DNA of 64,000 nt, from the NCBI RefSeq assembly GCF_024808255.1, contig NZ_JANTYS010000004.1, forward strand, positions 248,001-312,000. Direction: 5' to 3'. The notes beneath the pieces are model-generated. The model was not told the origin of the DNA. It made no database searches and was given only the letters and a program-made list of their open reading frames with translations. Shown in pieces: positions 18,027 to 25,038 of this stretch (position 1 is its first letter; every line of letters starts with the position of its first letter). The position numbers and the translations under genes are program-made. Source of the DNA: Mucilaginibacter dorajii. GTDB taxonomy: Bacteria; Bacteroidota; Bacteroidia; Sphingobacteriales; Sphingobacteriaceae.

Positions 18027-18320
18027 ATGGCGATGCCTTTGGCCCGGGCTCTATGCTCATACGGCTACAGGCATTGCGCTCATTGGCCGGTATCCGCGCC
18101 GATCCCTATCGCGTTTGTCTGAACCGGGATTTTTAGGATTAAGGGATTTTAGCTGCGATTGTTTAACTACAAATACATGATGCCCTCGTGATCCCAAATG
18201 TGTCAGCAGAACAGCTTCGGGCGAAAAGAAGCATTTCTGCTGACTTGAACTTTTGGACACTTTTGTTTCAAGACAAAAGTGTCGGGCCACCCGCGGCCAA
18301 GAGCGGGCCGATGTTGTCGA
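18027..18320. repeat. Dispersed structured repeat, copy 2 (compact form)
   Basis: This is the compact copy of the element at 11790-12288. It has the 89-base head (18027-18115), the shared block 18116-18148, a perfect 10-bp stem GTCAGCAGAA/TTCTGCTGAC (18202-18211 and 18235-18244, 23-base loop), an 11-bp hairpin GACACTTTTGT/ACAAAAGTGTC (18256-18266 and 18273-18283) and a CCCGC/GCGGG end. The second hairpin differs from that of copy 1 at two positions, and both differences are compensated on the other arm. It lies next to the 3' end of mmuM. Confidence 0.8.
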
Positions 18321-18364
18321 TGAAAACTAAGTATTTTCGTTACCCAATAAACGTAAAAGCGGCA

Positions 18365-19294
18365 TCATTTAATCAACTCCTTCAATTGCTTAATATCTTC
18401 GGGAGTTGTTCTGCAACAACCTCCAATAATTTTTGCTCCCGCTAAATACCAGGTTCTTGCATCATCAATGAAATGCGAATGGTGTGCCGACGAAGGCAAC
18501 CAACATTTTGTTACCGCGTTCCAAACCTCACCTTTATTAGGATAGGTGAGTATAAGCTTGTCGGTATTTTGCGCGGCTATTTTTATTAATGCAGCTATGT
18601 ATTGCGGTGCGGTACAATTAACCCCAACTGCAACTACCTGGTTTGATTGGTTTAGCAATTTTACGGCATCAGCAAATTTTTCGCCGCTGCAAATGTCGGT
18701 TTCATTTTTACAACTAAAACTAATCCATGCCTGCACGGTTGGAAATTCCAGTAACAATTCTTTTAACGCGATGGCCTCATCCAAACACGGAATGGTTTCG
18801 CAAGCCAAAATATCTGCCCCGGTTTCAATTAACACCTTAATTCTGCTGCGATGAAACGATTTCAACTCTTCTATGCTCACTCCATAATTACCGCGATATT
18901 CCGATCCGTCGGCCAAATGCGCGCCATAAGGGCCCACAGATGCCGCTACCAGTGGCATTTCTTTTCGGGATATTATTTTCATCGCGTCCTGGCGTGCCTC
19001 AAAAGCCAGTTGCACACTTAATCGCATCAATTTAACAGCTTCTTCGGCATTATATCCATGCTTTGCAAAGCCTTCAAAACTGGCTTGATAGCTTGCTGTT
19101 GTAATAACATCTGCACCCGCAATCAAATAATCGTAATGCACTTTCTTTATCAATTCAGGATCTTCATTCAACAGTTTGGCCGACCATAACGAATGATTGA
19201 GATCGGCACCCCGCGATTCTAATTCCGTAGCCATTGCACCATCAAGAATAACAAATCCTTTCTCCCGGATAAAAGGGGCAAATATATTTTTCAT
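18365..19294 (-). CDS. mmuM: Homocysteine S-methyltransferase
   Basis: This 309-residue cytosolic enzyme transfers a methyl group from S-methylmethionine (or SAM) to homocysteine to make methionine. It has the Hcy-binding barrel with the start FVILDGAMATELESRGADL and the zinc-binding cysteines: C227 in GVNCTAP and the pair C293-C294 in IIGGCCRTTPEDI. The length equals that of the MmuM group, which lacks the cobalamin and folate modules of MetH. No S-methylmethionine permease is next to it. It is transcribed alone, toward the dispersed repeat. Confidence 0.93.
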   Translation of the reverse strand: MKNIFAPFIREKGFVILDGAMATELESRGADLNHSLWSAKLLNEDPELIKKVHYDYLIAGADVITTASYQASFEGFAKHGYNAEEAVKLMRLSVQLAFEARQDAMKIISRKEMPLVAASVGPYGAHLADGSEYRGNYGVSIEELKSFHRSRIKVLIETGADILACETIPCLDEAIALKELLLEFPTVQAWISFSCKNETDICSGEKFADAVKLLNQSNQVVAVGVNCTAPQYIAALIKIAAQNTDKLILTYPNKGEVWNAVTKCWLPSSAHHSHFIDDARTWYLAGAKIIGGCCRTTPEDIKQLKELIK

Positions 19295-19380
19295 TTTAAA
19301 ATGATATTGTCTTAAGGGCCAAATATAGTTGAATGCATTCAGGAAAAAGTTTGTAGATCCAAATCCGCCGTTACGCTAAA

Positions 19381-19394
19381 CTCGCGGCAGCTAA
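19381..19394. repeat. CTCGCGGYAGCTAA repeat, copy 1
   Basis: CTCGCGGCAGCTAA, preceded by ACGCTAAA as in copy 5. It lies directly upstream of the promoter element for the gene at 19459 and marks the left end of the accessory stretch. Confidence 0.6.
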
Positions 19395-19401
19395 ATTATT
19401 T

Positions 19402-19409
19402 TACTTTTG
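19402..19409 (+). promoter_or_regulatory. TAnnTTTG promoter element
   Basis: TACTTTTG fits the Bacteroidota -7 consensus and stands 49 bases before the ATG of the gene at 19459. The usual -33 TTTG is not present. Confidence 0.45.
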
Positions 19410-19458
19410 TTTTTACCAGGCATAATGATTCTAAACCTTTAATCGCTAATCAACTTAA

Positions 19459-20199
19459 ATGGAAAATGCACACCAGGTCTCGACGGATGAAATTGATAAA
19501 GTAAGGTCAATAGGCTTTAAAATAGAACATACTGAATCAAAATATCCCGCTGAATTTATAAATGAACATTTTGCAGGATTAGAGATTTTTGCGTTTTTAA
19601 ATGAAATAACAGATTTGTTAAAGCCTACCGCAGAAGGGAGTTTAATGCAAACAGTGGATATGAGTGATACTCCTCCTCCAATGCTGTTAGTTGGTTTGTA
19701 CGCAACCGATCACAACGACGATGATCGGGACTTGATCTTTGAAAGATCTTTTATTAGATATCCCGATCAATTAATTGTTGAGCATGATTATTTTAATCTT
19801 CCTCTATCTGCCCGAATGCAACGATTGTCTATTAAGGTGACCGCCTGTTGTTTGAAACAGTATATAAATTTAGGGGTTAACAAAATAAAAGTCCATGCGA
19901 CGCTAAAAGATGGCGGATTTATTTGGGCTAAATTTGGATTTAAGGCAATTGAAAAGGCGGAAGTCACCACGATTTTAAATTCTGCTAAAAAGGATTTGAG
20001 TGATCACCAATTCAATGTTGTTGAACGATTTTACAAAGCATATTATGATAATGAACCAAATGGAACTAATTTTCCGATGGAGGATTGGGGCAGACTTGCT
20101 TATATGGAAAATACGCTAAAAGGAAGTGACTGGCACGGCGAATTGGACTTGATGAACCAGAAAGATTTTACTAACTTTAAAAATTATGTTACCCGATAG
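19459..20199 (+). CDS. Unrecognised protein with a GNAT-like segment
   Basis: The 246-residue soluble protein is not one I can name. The middle part, RMQRLSIKVTACCLKQYINLGVNKIKVHAT followed by GGFIWAKFGFKA, resembles the cofactor-loop and following strand of acetyltransferase-like (GNAT) proteins, where a helix precedes an I-x-x-x-A strand and a G-x-x-W-x-x-x-G-F turn. The C-terminal third, ending in DFTNFKNYVTR, looks helical. Its stop overlaps the start of the next gene by 14 bases, so the two are translationally coupled. Local base composition is AT-rich compared with the neighbouring metabolic genes. The acetyltransferase idea is weak inference. Confidence 0.6.
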   Translation: MENAHQVSTDEIDKVRSIGFKIEHTESKYPAEFINEHFAGLEIFAFLNEITDLLKPTAEGSLMQTVDMSDTPPPMLLVGLYATDHNDDDRDLIFERSFIRYPDQLIVEHDYFNLPLSARMQRLSIKVTACCLKQYINLGVNKIKVHATLKDGGFIWAKFGFKAIEKAEVTTILNSAKKDLSDHQFNVVERFYKAYYDNEPNGTNFPMEDWGRLAYMENTLKGSDWHGELDLMNQKDFTNFKNYVTR

Positions 20200-20578
20200 G
20201 TCGAAATATACGGAAGCTGCGCATGTTGGAGAGGAATTTTTCCACGATAAAGCCTATGAACTTGAAAGGCAATGTATGGTTGTACACAGCGCTGTACAAA
20301 GGAAAATTCTTTCGTTTCCAGAAGCATTAGAAGCATATAGTGTCACTAAAGAGCAATTTGGAAACTACCTGGTAAAAAATATCCGCCAGGACGTTTTTAC
20401 TACATTATCTAAAGACGGGGTTGTTGATGTTGATATGTATCTGGATATTTTAAAAAAACTCTTTCACGAAGTATTAGATGATAGTCATGCAAAGAAAGCC
20501 GCTCCTGTTGATAAAGCGATTGATAAGCTTTCAACTGAAATGAAGGCCGAGGGTTACTATAAATTAGTAGCGGGGTAA
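20186..20578 (+). CDS. Small helical protein coupled to the gene before it
   Basis: The 130-residue product is charged and predicted helical (EEFFHDKAYELERQCMVVHS; FPEALEAYSVTKEQFGNYLV; VDKAIDKLSTEMKAEGYYKL), with no signal peptide or known motif. The start codon at 20186 lies inside the end of the previous gene in another frame, giving a 14-base overlap. A second gene this tightly coupled and this small is typical of partner proteins, such as an immunity protein, antitoxin or regulatory subunit. Whether it neutralises or assists the 246-residue protein cannot be told from the sequence. Confidence 0.65.
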   Translation: MLPDRSKYTEAAHVGEEFFHDKAYELERQCMVVHSAVQRKILSFPEALEAYSVTKEQFGNYLVKNIRQDVFTTLSKDGVVDVDMYLDILKKLFHEVLDDSHAKKAAPVDKAIDKLSTEMKAEGYYKLVAG

Positions 20579-20618
20579 TTTATAATTTAATAAAACTATA
20601 AATTAATGAATCAATAAA

Positions 20619-20632
20619 CTCGCGGTAGCTAA
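20619..20632. repeat. CTCGCGGYAGCTAA repeat, copy 2
   Basis: CTCGCGGTAGCTAA lies in the 59-base gap between the convergent genes ending at 20578 and 20638. Confidence 0.6.
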
Positions 20633-20637
20633 AGTTC

Positions 20638-21015
20638 TTACTCGTTTACATGCCTGTTATGCCATTGGACTACCTTGAAGCCATTAATGATAGAATCCTT
20701 ATTTAACGACAATACCAGGTACTTTCCTGATTTAGGATCAAGGTATCCATAGTTAACGGTGATATTATAATAGATGCTATCCTTAACGTCGCCATAGTTG
20801 GCAGATTCGCCAAGGGAATCAATTAGCTGTTTATATGTTAAACCCTTCAATTTGTGGTTTTTAATTAAATCATTCAAAATAGGTTCTCTCATAGGATAAT
20901 CCATGTCATTCTTAGTTGTCCATTTGGTTTTGCTAAACTTTTCGTCTTCATATCTTTTGCACGAGTTCAGTGAGAATGCAAATGCACCCAGTATTATAAT
21001 AAGATATACCTTCAT
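20638..21015 (-). CDS. Small lipoprotein of unknown function
   Basis: This 125-residue lipoprotein has a signal peptide ending in LNSC (cysteine 19). The mature part has a helix pair around EPILNDLIKNHKLKGLTYKQ and LIDSLGES, then strands NITVNYGYLD and KYLVLSLNKD. The pattern of a short helix, the L-G-E/S turn and paired strands recalls small envelope proteins with the SmpA/BamE topology, but this is only a visual likeness. The first 17 bases of the gene and about 43 bases of its upstream region are duplicated at 22112-22171. Confidence 0.65.
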   Translation of the reverse strand: MKVYLIIILGAFAFSLNSCKRYEDEKFSKTKWTTKNDMDYPMREPILNDLIKNHKLKGLTYKQLIDSLGESANYGDVKDSIYYNITVNYGYLDPKSGKYLVLSLNKDSIINGFKVVQWHNRHVNE

Positions 21016-21194
21016 TTGATACGCAAGTAGGTTGTGGCCTTAAAGCTATGTTATGTCAGCTGCTGTGAGTTTAGCTTAGCCTAACTCGTGGTTTGTTAAT
21101 TTAAATTGAAAACTAAGCTATATACAACATTACAACTTAAGCATCGCCTGCTTAGGTGGGTAATTTAAGTTGAAATCTTAAATTACGTATTACT

Positions 21195-22028
21195 TTACGG
21201 CTTAGTTCTTTCAGGTAATTCTGTGGGAGACAATTCGCCATTGATATAGACAGCTTTGTTGCAATCAGAACCTTTAGAGTAATATTGAACAATATTGTCG
21301 GTAATCTTAAAATCTCTATTTTGGGCTTTAACTACCTTAAATTTTCCACTATAATATCCATTTAACCATCTAACTCGATACAGATAATCGAAATTATCAA
21401 TTTTTTCAGGATATACTTCATCATAAATGGTTTTAGTAAAATTGATTGGTAAATCACCTATATCTAAATCTATTGATTTGAACGCGTGAGGGTTATCGCT
21501 ATGACCAGTACCACTGCTGTCATATGTAAAATAATCCTGCACAATTCGGTCTAATTGAATAGAAATATTTCTAATTGGGAACCGCGTCAAATTACTAATG
21601 TCAATACGAATACCGATTGGCCCCCGAACACTAAATTTAAGAGTTGGAACACTTTTTCCACCAGTTATATTGTTTAACGTTCTGTTTTGTAATTCTTGAA
21701 TTTTTTTATTTTTTTCATTTAATTCATTTTGAAGTTCAAGGACAGTTTGTTGAGTTTTAATAATATCATCACTATGACTTAGGAGTTTAAATTGTAAATC
21801 GCTTATCTCCTTTTGCTTTGCCTCATTTTTTTCGGCTACTATTGTATTTGCTTCCGCATCTTTAATTTGCTTTATGATTTGTAGGATAGCGACAGTGAGT
21901 GCGAAGGTGCCTGCAACAACAGTGCATATGATAATGACGTTCGTTAAACTCATTTTGTGAATATTCATTGAACTTATTGGGTGTATATTTTTAGGTTCGA
22001 TAGTACTTTTTTTGTACCATTCTTGCAA
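21195..22028 (-). CDS. Membrane-anchored coiled-coil protein of unknown function
   Basis: The 277-residue protein has one transmembrane helix (about 30-50, NVIIICTVVAGTFALTVAIL), then a heptad-rich coiled coil (about 52-117, ending in NEKNKKIQELQN), and a C-terminal beta-rich domain of about 160 residues (LKFSVRGPIGIRIDISNLTR onward). The first 25 residues before MSLTN read poorly, so translation may begin at M26. The topology, with an anchor, a stalk and a globular head, suggests a periplasmic or cytoplasmic scaffold. No family is recognised. It is AT-rich and lies in the stretch marked by the CTCGCGGTAGCTAA repeat. Confidence 0.65.
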   Translation of the reverse strand: MQEWYKKSTIEPKNIHPISSMNIHKMSLTNVIIICTVVAGTFALTVAILQIIKQIKDAEANTIVAEKNEAKQKEISDLQFKLLSHSDDIIKTQQTVLELQNELNEKNKKIQELQNRTLNNITGGKSVPTLKFSVRGPIGIRIDISNLTRFPIRNISIQLDRIVQDYFTYDSSGTGHSDNPHAFKSIDLDIGDLPINFTKTIYDEVYPEKIDNFDYLYRVRWLNGYYSGKFKVVKAQNRDFKITDNIVQYYSKGSDCNKAVYINGELSPTELPERTKP

Positions 22029-22111
22029 TATTACCTAAATATAATCAAAACTTTCCGCCTCGGACATTTCTCTTGTGTCTTATCCCAACTGCGAAATCAA
22101 TACCATAATAA

Positions 22112-22171
22112 ATAAGATATGCCTCCATTTAATACGCAAGTCGTTTGTGGCCTTAAAACTATGTTATGTCA
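22112..22171 (-). pseudogene. Duplicated 5' end of the lipoprotein gene at 20638-21015
   Basis: These 60 bases match 20999-21058 without gaps at 54 of 60 positions. The matched part covers the upstream region and the first codons of the lipoprotein gene: the duplicate would start MEAYLIYY where the intact gene reads MKVYLIII. Its frame soon runs into unrelated sequence, so this is a truncated copy. The coiled-coil gene and about 1.1 kb lie between the two copies. Confidence 0.65.
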
Positions 22172-22202
22172 ATGATAAAATCAAAAAGTCTTGCAATTGA
22201 AA

Positions 22203-22216
22203 ATTGCGGTAGCTAA
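22203..22216. repeat. CTCGCGGYAGCTAA repeat, copy 3 (degenerate)
   Basis: ATTGCGGTAGCTAA keeps the last eleven bases of the repeat and has lost the first three. It lies about 30 bases downstream of the duplicated lipoprotein start. Confidence 0.5.
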
Positions 22217-22268
22217 CTTCAATTCAAAAGATTAGGCTTTTCGCTGATCCCAATACTGCATCCCTAAG

Positions 22269-22282
22269 CTCGCGGTAGCTAA
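22269..22282. repeat. CTCGCGGYAGCTAA repeat, copy 4
   Basis: CTCGCGGTAGCTAA ends one base before the stop codon of the small exported protein encoded at 22284-22541. Confidence 0.6.
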
Positions 22283-22283
22283 T

Positions 22284-22541
22284 CTATTTTTTAGCGAAAG
22301 CAATGAGAACCATAAGTTTGCCATTATCCAAAATATTGGTCATAGCCACAACCTTATATCCGTCCTTGTCATGCTTTACTATACAATTATTAATGCTACC
22401 AAACTTTCCGATAGGTTCATTTAATGTTACAACATCAAATAGCTGCTCTGAAGATTGAGTTGACGCAAAGACAGACTTAACACCAACTACTGTTAAAACG
22501 CAAATTGCGATTGCCGATACAATTAATAATAACTTTTTCAT
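22284..22541 (-). CDS. Small exported protein of unknown function
   Basis: The 85-residue product begins with a signal peptide or membrane anchor (MKKLLLIVSAIAICVLTVVG, then VKSVFAS). The rest forms about four short strands (LFDVVTLNEPIG; CIVKHDKDGYKVVAMTN; KLMVLIAFAKK). This short beta pattern resembles small sandwich proteins with no known role. It is encoded alone, directed away from the ars operon, with 281 bases of intergenic sequence before arsR. Confidence 0.55.
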   Translation of the reverse strand: MKKLLLIVSAIAICVLTVVGVKSVFASTQSSEQLFDVVTLNEPIGKFGSINNCIVKHDKDGYKVVAMTNILDNGKLMVLIAFAKK

Positions 22542-22731
22542 ATATAAATAAGATTAAGGATTTAAGTATCTAATTTACAATTAGATTTGCCAATAAACAA
22601 CCCGTGAAAACACCCTGTTTTTGTAATCAAAAAATCCTTAACCCAACATCATAGCAGAGAGTAAGAATCCTAACGAAGCATTTAATATCAATTTAATCTC
22701 CCCAAATTTTGATATTACCACGAGTTACGCT

Positions 22732-22753
22732 ACGCTAAACTCGCGGTAGCTAA
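22732..22753. repeat. CTCGCGGYAGCTAA repeat, copy 5 with extended left flank
   Basis: The sequence ACGCTAAACTCGCGGTAGCTAA shares its whole left flank with copy 1. An arm CGAGTT lies shortly before it and pairs with AACTCG, making a small hairpin. It sits 70 bases upstream of arsR and marks the right end of the accessory stretch. Confidence 0.6.
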
Positions 22754-22800
22754 GTAATTTGCTTAATTTTTCCCCTCAAATTTTGATATCCCAATAATCA

Positions 22801-22816
22801 ATCGTAATATTGCGAT
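22801..22816. promoter_or_regulatory. Probable ArsR operator upstream of arsR
   Basis: ATCGTAATATTGCGAT differs by one base from the perfect palindrome found at 23171-23186. It ends six bases before the arsR start codon, so bound repressor would block initiation of the whole operon. Confidence 0.75.
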
Positions 22817-22822
22817 ATAATT

Positions 22823-23152
22823 ATGGGCGTCACCAAATCAGAAATATATACCGAAGAGCAGAACCGGCTGGCGGTGCAATTAAAAGCCATTGCGCACCCG
22901 GCACGCATTGCCATTTTGCAGGAGCTGATTAAAGCCAACGCCTGTATTTGCGGCGACCTGGTTACCGAGTTGGGCCTGGCCCAGGCTACCATATCGCAGC
23001 ATTTAAAAGAACTGAAAAACGCGGGTTTAATACAAGGTACAATTGAGGGCGTAAGCATCTGTTACTGCATTGAGCCCAAGGCCTGGAAAAACCTGCAAAA
23101 TGAATTGAATACGCTGTTTGCTTTATATAAGGATACGAATAGCTGCTGTTAA
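22823..23152 (+). CDS. arsR: ArsR/SmtB-family arsenite-responsive repressor
   Basis: This 109-residue winged-helix repressor releases DNA on binding As(III). The N-terminal KAIAHPARIAILQELIKANA is the family opening. C41 and C43 in ACICGDLV fit the metalloid-binding CxC motif; the recognition helix is AQATISQHLKELKNAGLI; more cysteines (SCC) close the protein. Near-identical palindromes before this gene and before the next gene are probable binding sites. It is the first gene of the arsenic cluster, and the downstream genes run in the same direction. Confidence 0.93.
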   Translation: MGVTKSEIYTEEQNRLAVQLKAIAHPARIAILQELIKANACICGDLVTELGLAQATISQHLKELKNAGLIQGTIEGVSICYCIEPKAWKNLQNELNTLFALYKDTNSCC

Positions 23153-23170
23153 AATTTTTTGTTTAAATAC

Positions 23171-23186
23171 ATCGTAATATTACGAT
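23171..23186. promoter_or_regulatory. Probable second ArsR operator (perfect palindrome)
   Basis: ATCGTAATATTACGAT is a perfect 16-bp palindrome located 18 bases after the arsR stop codon and 17 bases before the DUF6428 gene. It repeats the site before arsR and suggests a second regulated promoter within the cluster. Confidence 0.75.
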
Positions 23187-23203
23187 TAATAATTGAAAAA
23201 ATC

Positions 23204-23773
23204 ATGAATAATGTAGAAGCCATTAACTGGAAAACTTTTAAAGAAACCCTGCTGCAACATCCCGGCCTCGACCTTCAATTTCAATACGCGGAAGGCAAAC
23301 TGGTAGACGCGGCTTACCATATCACCGAGATCAAACAAGCGCCCATCACATCGGTAGATTGTGGTGGCAAAATGAACGCCTGGACGGAGATCATTGTACA
23401 GCTTTGGGTGCCCGAGAACCAGGAACAGGAACGCTCCATGAAGGTAGGCAAAGCATTATCGATAGTTGATATTGTAGAAAAGATATTGCCGCTAAACCCG
23501 AATGGAACGGTAAAGATAGAGTTTGGCAATTCGGAGTTTGATACCCGCCAGATGTTTCCTAATGAAATGATTGTGGATGGCACCAGTCTTACCGTCGACC
23601 TGCGCCCTGATGCTGTACAATGTAAAGCCATTGCCCGCGGCGGTAGCTGTGGTACCAATGATAAAGGCGAAGAATGCTGCGCACCCGTGGTAGCCGAAAA
23701 ACCGAAAGTACAATTAGTAAACCTTGCTGCCACTGCCGAAGCCTGCTGCACACCGGGCGGAGGCTGCTGTTAA
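23204..23773 (+). CDS. DUF6428 protein of the arsenic operon, cysteine-rich tail
   Basis: This 189-residue protein belongs to a family (DUF6428) that accompanies ars genes in Bacteroidota and has no assigned activity. The core reads YHITEIKQAPITSVDCGGK with WTEIIVQLWVPENQEQ. The C-terminal 50 residues are unusual: eight cysteines, arranged as SCGT, ECCAP, EACCT and GGGCC. This suggests binding of As(III), perhaps as a sink or carrier that hands it to the exporter; that is inference. The start at 23204 is chosen because it follows the palindromic operator; the frame is open upstream to 23159. Confidence 0.85.
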   Translation: MNNVEAINWKTFKETLLQHPGLDLQFQYAEGKLVDAAYHITEIKQAPITSVDCGGKMNAWTEIIVQLWVPENQEQERSMKVGKALSIVDIVEKILPLNPNGTVKIEFGNSEFDTRQMFPNEMIVDGTSLTVDLRPDAVQCKAIARGGSCGTNDKGEECCAPVVAEKPKVQLVNLAATAEACCTPGGGCC

Positions 23774-23787
23774 ATAATAGTATAAAT

Positions 23788-24213
23788 ATGATCATACAAC
23801 AGGCTCAACCCTACAGGAACCAGGTGATTGAACTGCTGGCGGCCGAAAAGCTGCCGGTAGCCGATTTGCCCGAAATGCTGGACAATTTTATTGTTGGCAT
23901 ACAGGATGGCAGCGTAATTGGCGTTGCAGGTATTGAAATATACACGCGTTATGGCTTGCTGCGCTCGGTAGCGGTACAACCCCAAAAAAGAAGTTTTGGT
24001 ATTGCCGGTAAACTGTTCAACAGGTTAGAGGCGATGAGCCGCTTAAAGGGTTTGCAGGCTATGTACCTGCTTACCGAAACTGCACCCGCATATTTTGAGC
24101 GAAAAGGTTTCACCAAAATAGCCCGGGAGGACGTGCCCGCAGAGGTGCAGCGCTCATCGGAGTTTAGCCATGTTTGCCCGGTATCTGCCATAGTGATGAA
24201 AAAAGAATTATGA
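23788..24213 (+). CDS. arsN2: Arsenic-resistance N-acetyltransferase (ArsN2 type)
   Basis: This is a 141-residue GNAT enzyme. The acetyl-CoA-binding region is LLRSVAVQPQKRSFGIAGKL with the R-x-x-G-x-A loop, and the C-terminal part shows LTETAPAYFERKGFTKIARE, then RSSEFSHVCP, which is typical of the ArsN2 group in ars operons. ArsN-type enzymes are known to acetylate toxic organoarsenicals such as arsinothricin; the substrate here is not proven. The start at 23788 is fixed by position after the DUF6428 stop. Its stop overlaps the arsC start in ATGA. Confidence 0.85.
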   Translation: MIIQQAQPYRNQVIELLAAEKLPVADLPEMLDNFIVGIQDGSVIGVAGIEIYTRYGLLRSVAVQPQKRSFGIAGKLFNRLEAMSRLKGLQAMYLLTETAPAYFERKGFTKIAREDVPAEVQRSSEFSHVCPVSAIVMKKEL

Positions 24214-24632
24214 ATAAGAAAAACATATTAGTGCTATGTACCGGCAATAGTTGCCGCAGTCAGCTCGCCGAAGGTTATTTGCGTTTTTTTGCCGGCGATA
24301 AAGCCAATGTTTACAGCGCGGGCATCGAAACCCACGGCGTAAACCCTAAAGCCATTCAAGTGATGGCCGAGGATCATATTGATATCTCCAACCACACATC
24401 AAACCATGTGGATGAATACCTGGCCATCCCTTTCGACCAGGTGATCACCGTATGTGATAACGCCAACGAGGCCTGCCCGTTCTTTCCGGGTAAGGTAGAG
24501 CGTTTTCATCATAACTTCCCCGATCCTGCCAAAGCTACCGGTACACCGGATGAAGTAATGAACGAGTTTAGGAGGGTGCGGGATATGGTGAAAGCATATT
24601 GTGCCAATTTTGTAACCCAACAGGTTAACTAA
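24210..24632 (+). CDS. arsC: Arsenate reductase, low-molecular-weight phosphatase type
   Basis: This 140-residue cytosolic enzyme reduces arsenate to arsenite so that the exporter can remove it. It starts NKKNILVLCTGNSCRSQLAE, with the phosphatase loop C10-x5-R16. C15 lies inside the loop, and DNANEACPFFPG supplies the additional cysteine of the thioredoxin-linked class. A DPAKATG segment near the end provides the general-acid aspartate. The start at 24210 overlaps the arsN2 stop codon, so the two are translationally coupled; an earlier ATG in the frame lies within arsN2. Confidence 0.93.
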   Translation: MNKKNILVLCTGNSCRSQLAEGYLRFFAGDKANVYSAGIETHGVNPKAIQVMAEDHIDISNHTSNHVDEYLAIPFDQVITVCDNANEACPFFPGKVERFHHNFPDPAKATGTPDEVMNEFRRVRDMVKAYCANFVTQQVN

Positions 24633-24744
24633 TCTTTTTTGGTTCAACCAATGCTTAAGGGGGGTAAATCAAATTGTCGCCGACTTTTAAAAGTTGCCCC
24701 TTCCCGGGGCTACTGTGTGTACATCTCTTTCTAAACTAAAAAAA

Positions 24745-24902
24745 TGTCATTTCGATAGAGCGAAGGAGGGGAGATGAGCGGGGTGCGAAAGAGAAATCTT
24801 ATACGAGCGACCATCAGATGTAGATTGTCACTCGCATAAGATTTCTCCTCACCTCCGGCGCACAATTCCTCACAGGTTCGTTCGAAATGACAACGTTTTT
24901 GT
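24745..24902. repeat. Palindromic MITE-like repeat (158 bp)
   Basis: Terminal arms TGTCATTTCGA (24745-24755) and its exact reverse complement (24892-24902) enclose an inner 17-bp stem, GAGAAATCTTATACGAG at 24791-24807 with 24831-24847 (one mismatch). It belongs to the same general class as the repeat at 14992 but has a different sequence. It separates arsC from acr3 and fills most of the 24633-25038 gap; no other feature is visible there. Confidence 0.7.
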
Positions 24903-25038
24903 TTCAGTGATAAGATTTCAAAAGATATGTACACATAGTAGCTTCCTGAGGAGGTTAGAAGGGGCTTTATCAATGCGGCGATTTGAATTGAGCCAGTCGT
25001 TAAATAGCAATAAAACAATTAATAATAACACATAAATC

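Noticed and set aside
18057..18290. 77-residue frame on the minus strand in repeat copy 2
   Set aside because: It reads through hairpins of the dispersed element and has no counterpart in copy 1.
19295..19458. SAM or cobalamin riboswitch upstream of mmuM
   Set aside because: The leader is short and AT-rich, with none of the conserved cores of these riboswitch classes.
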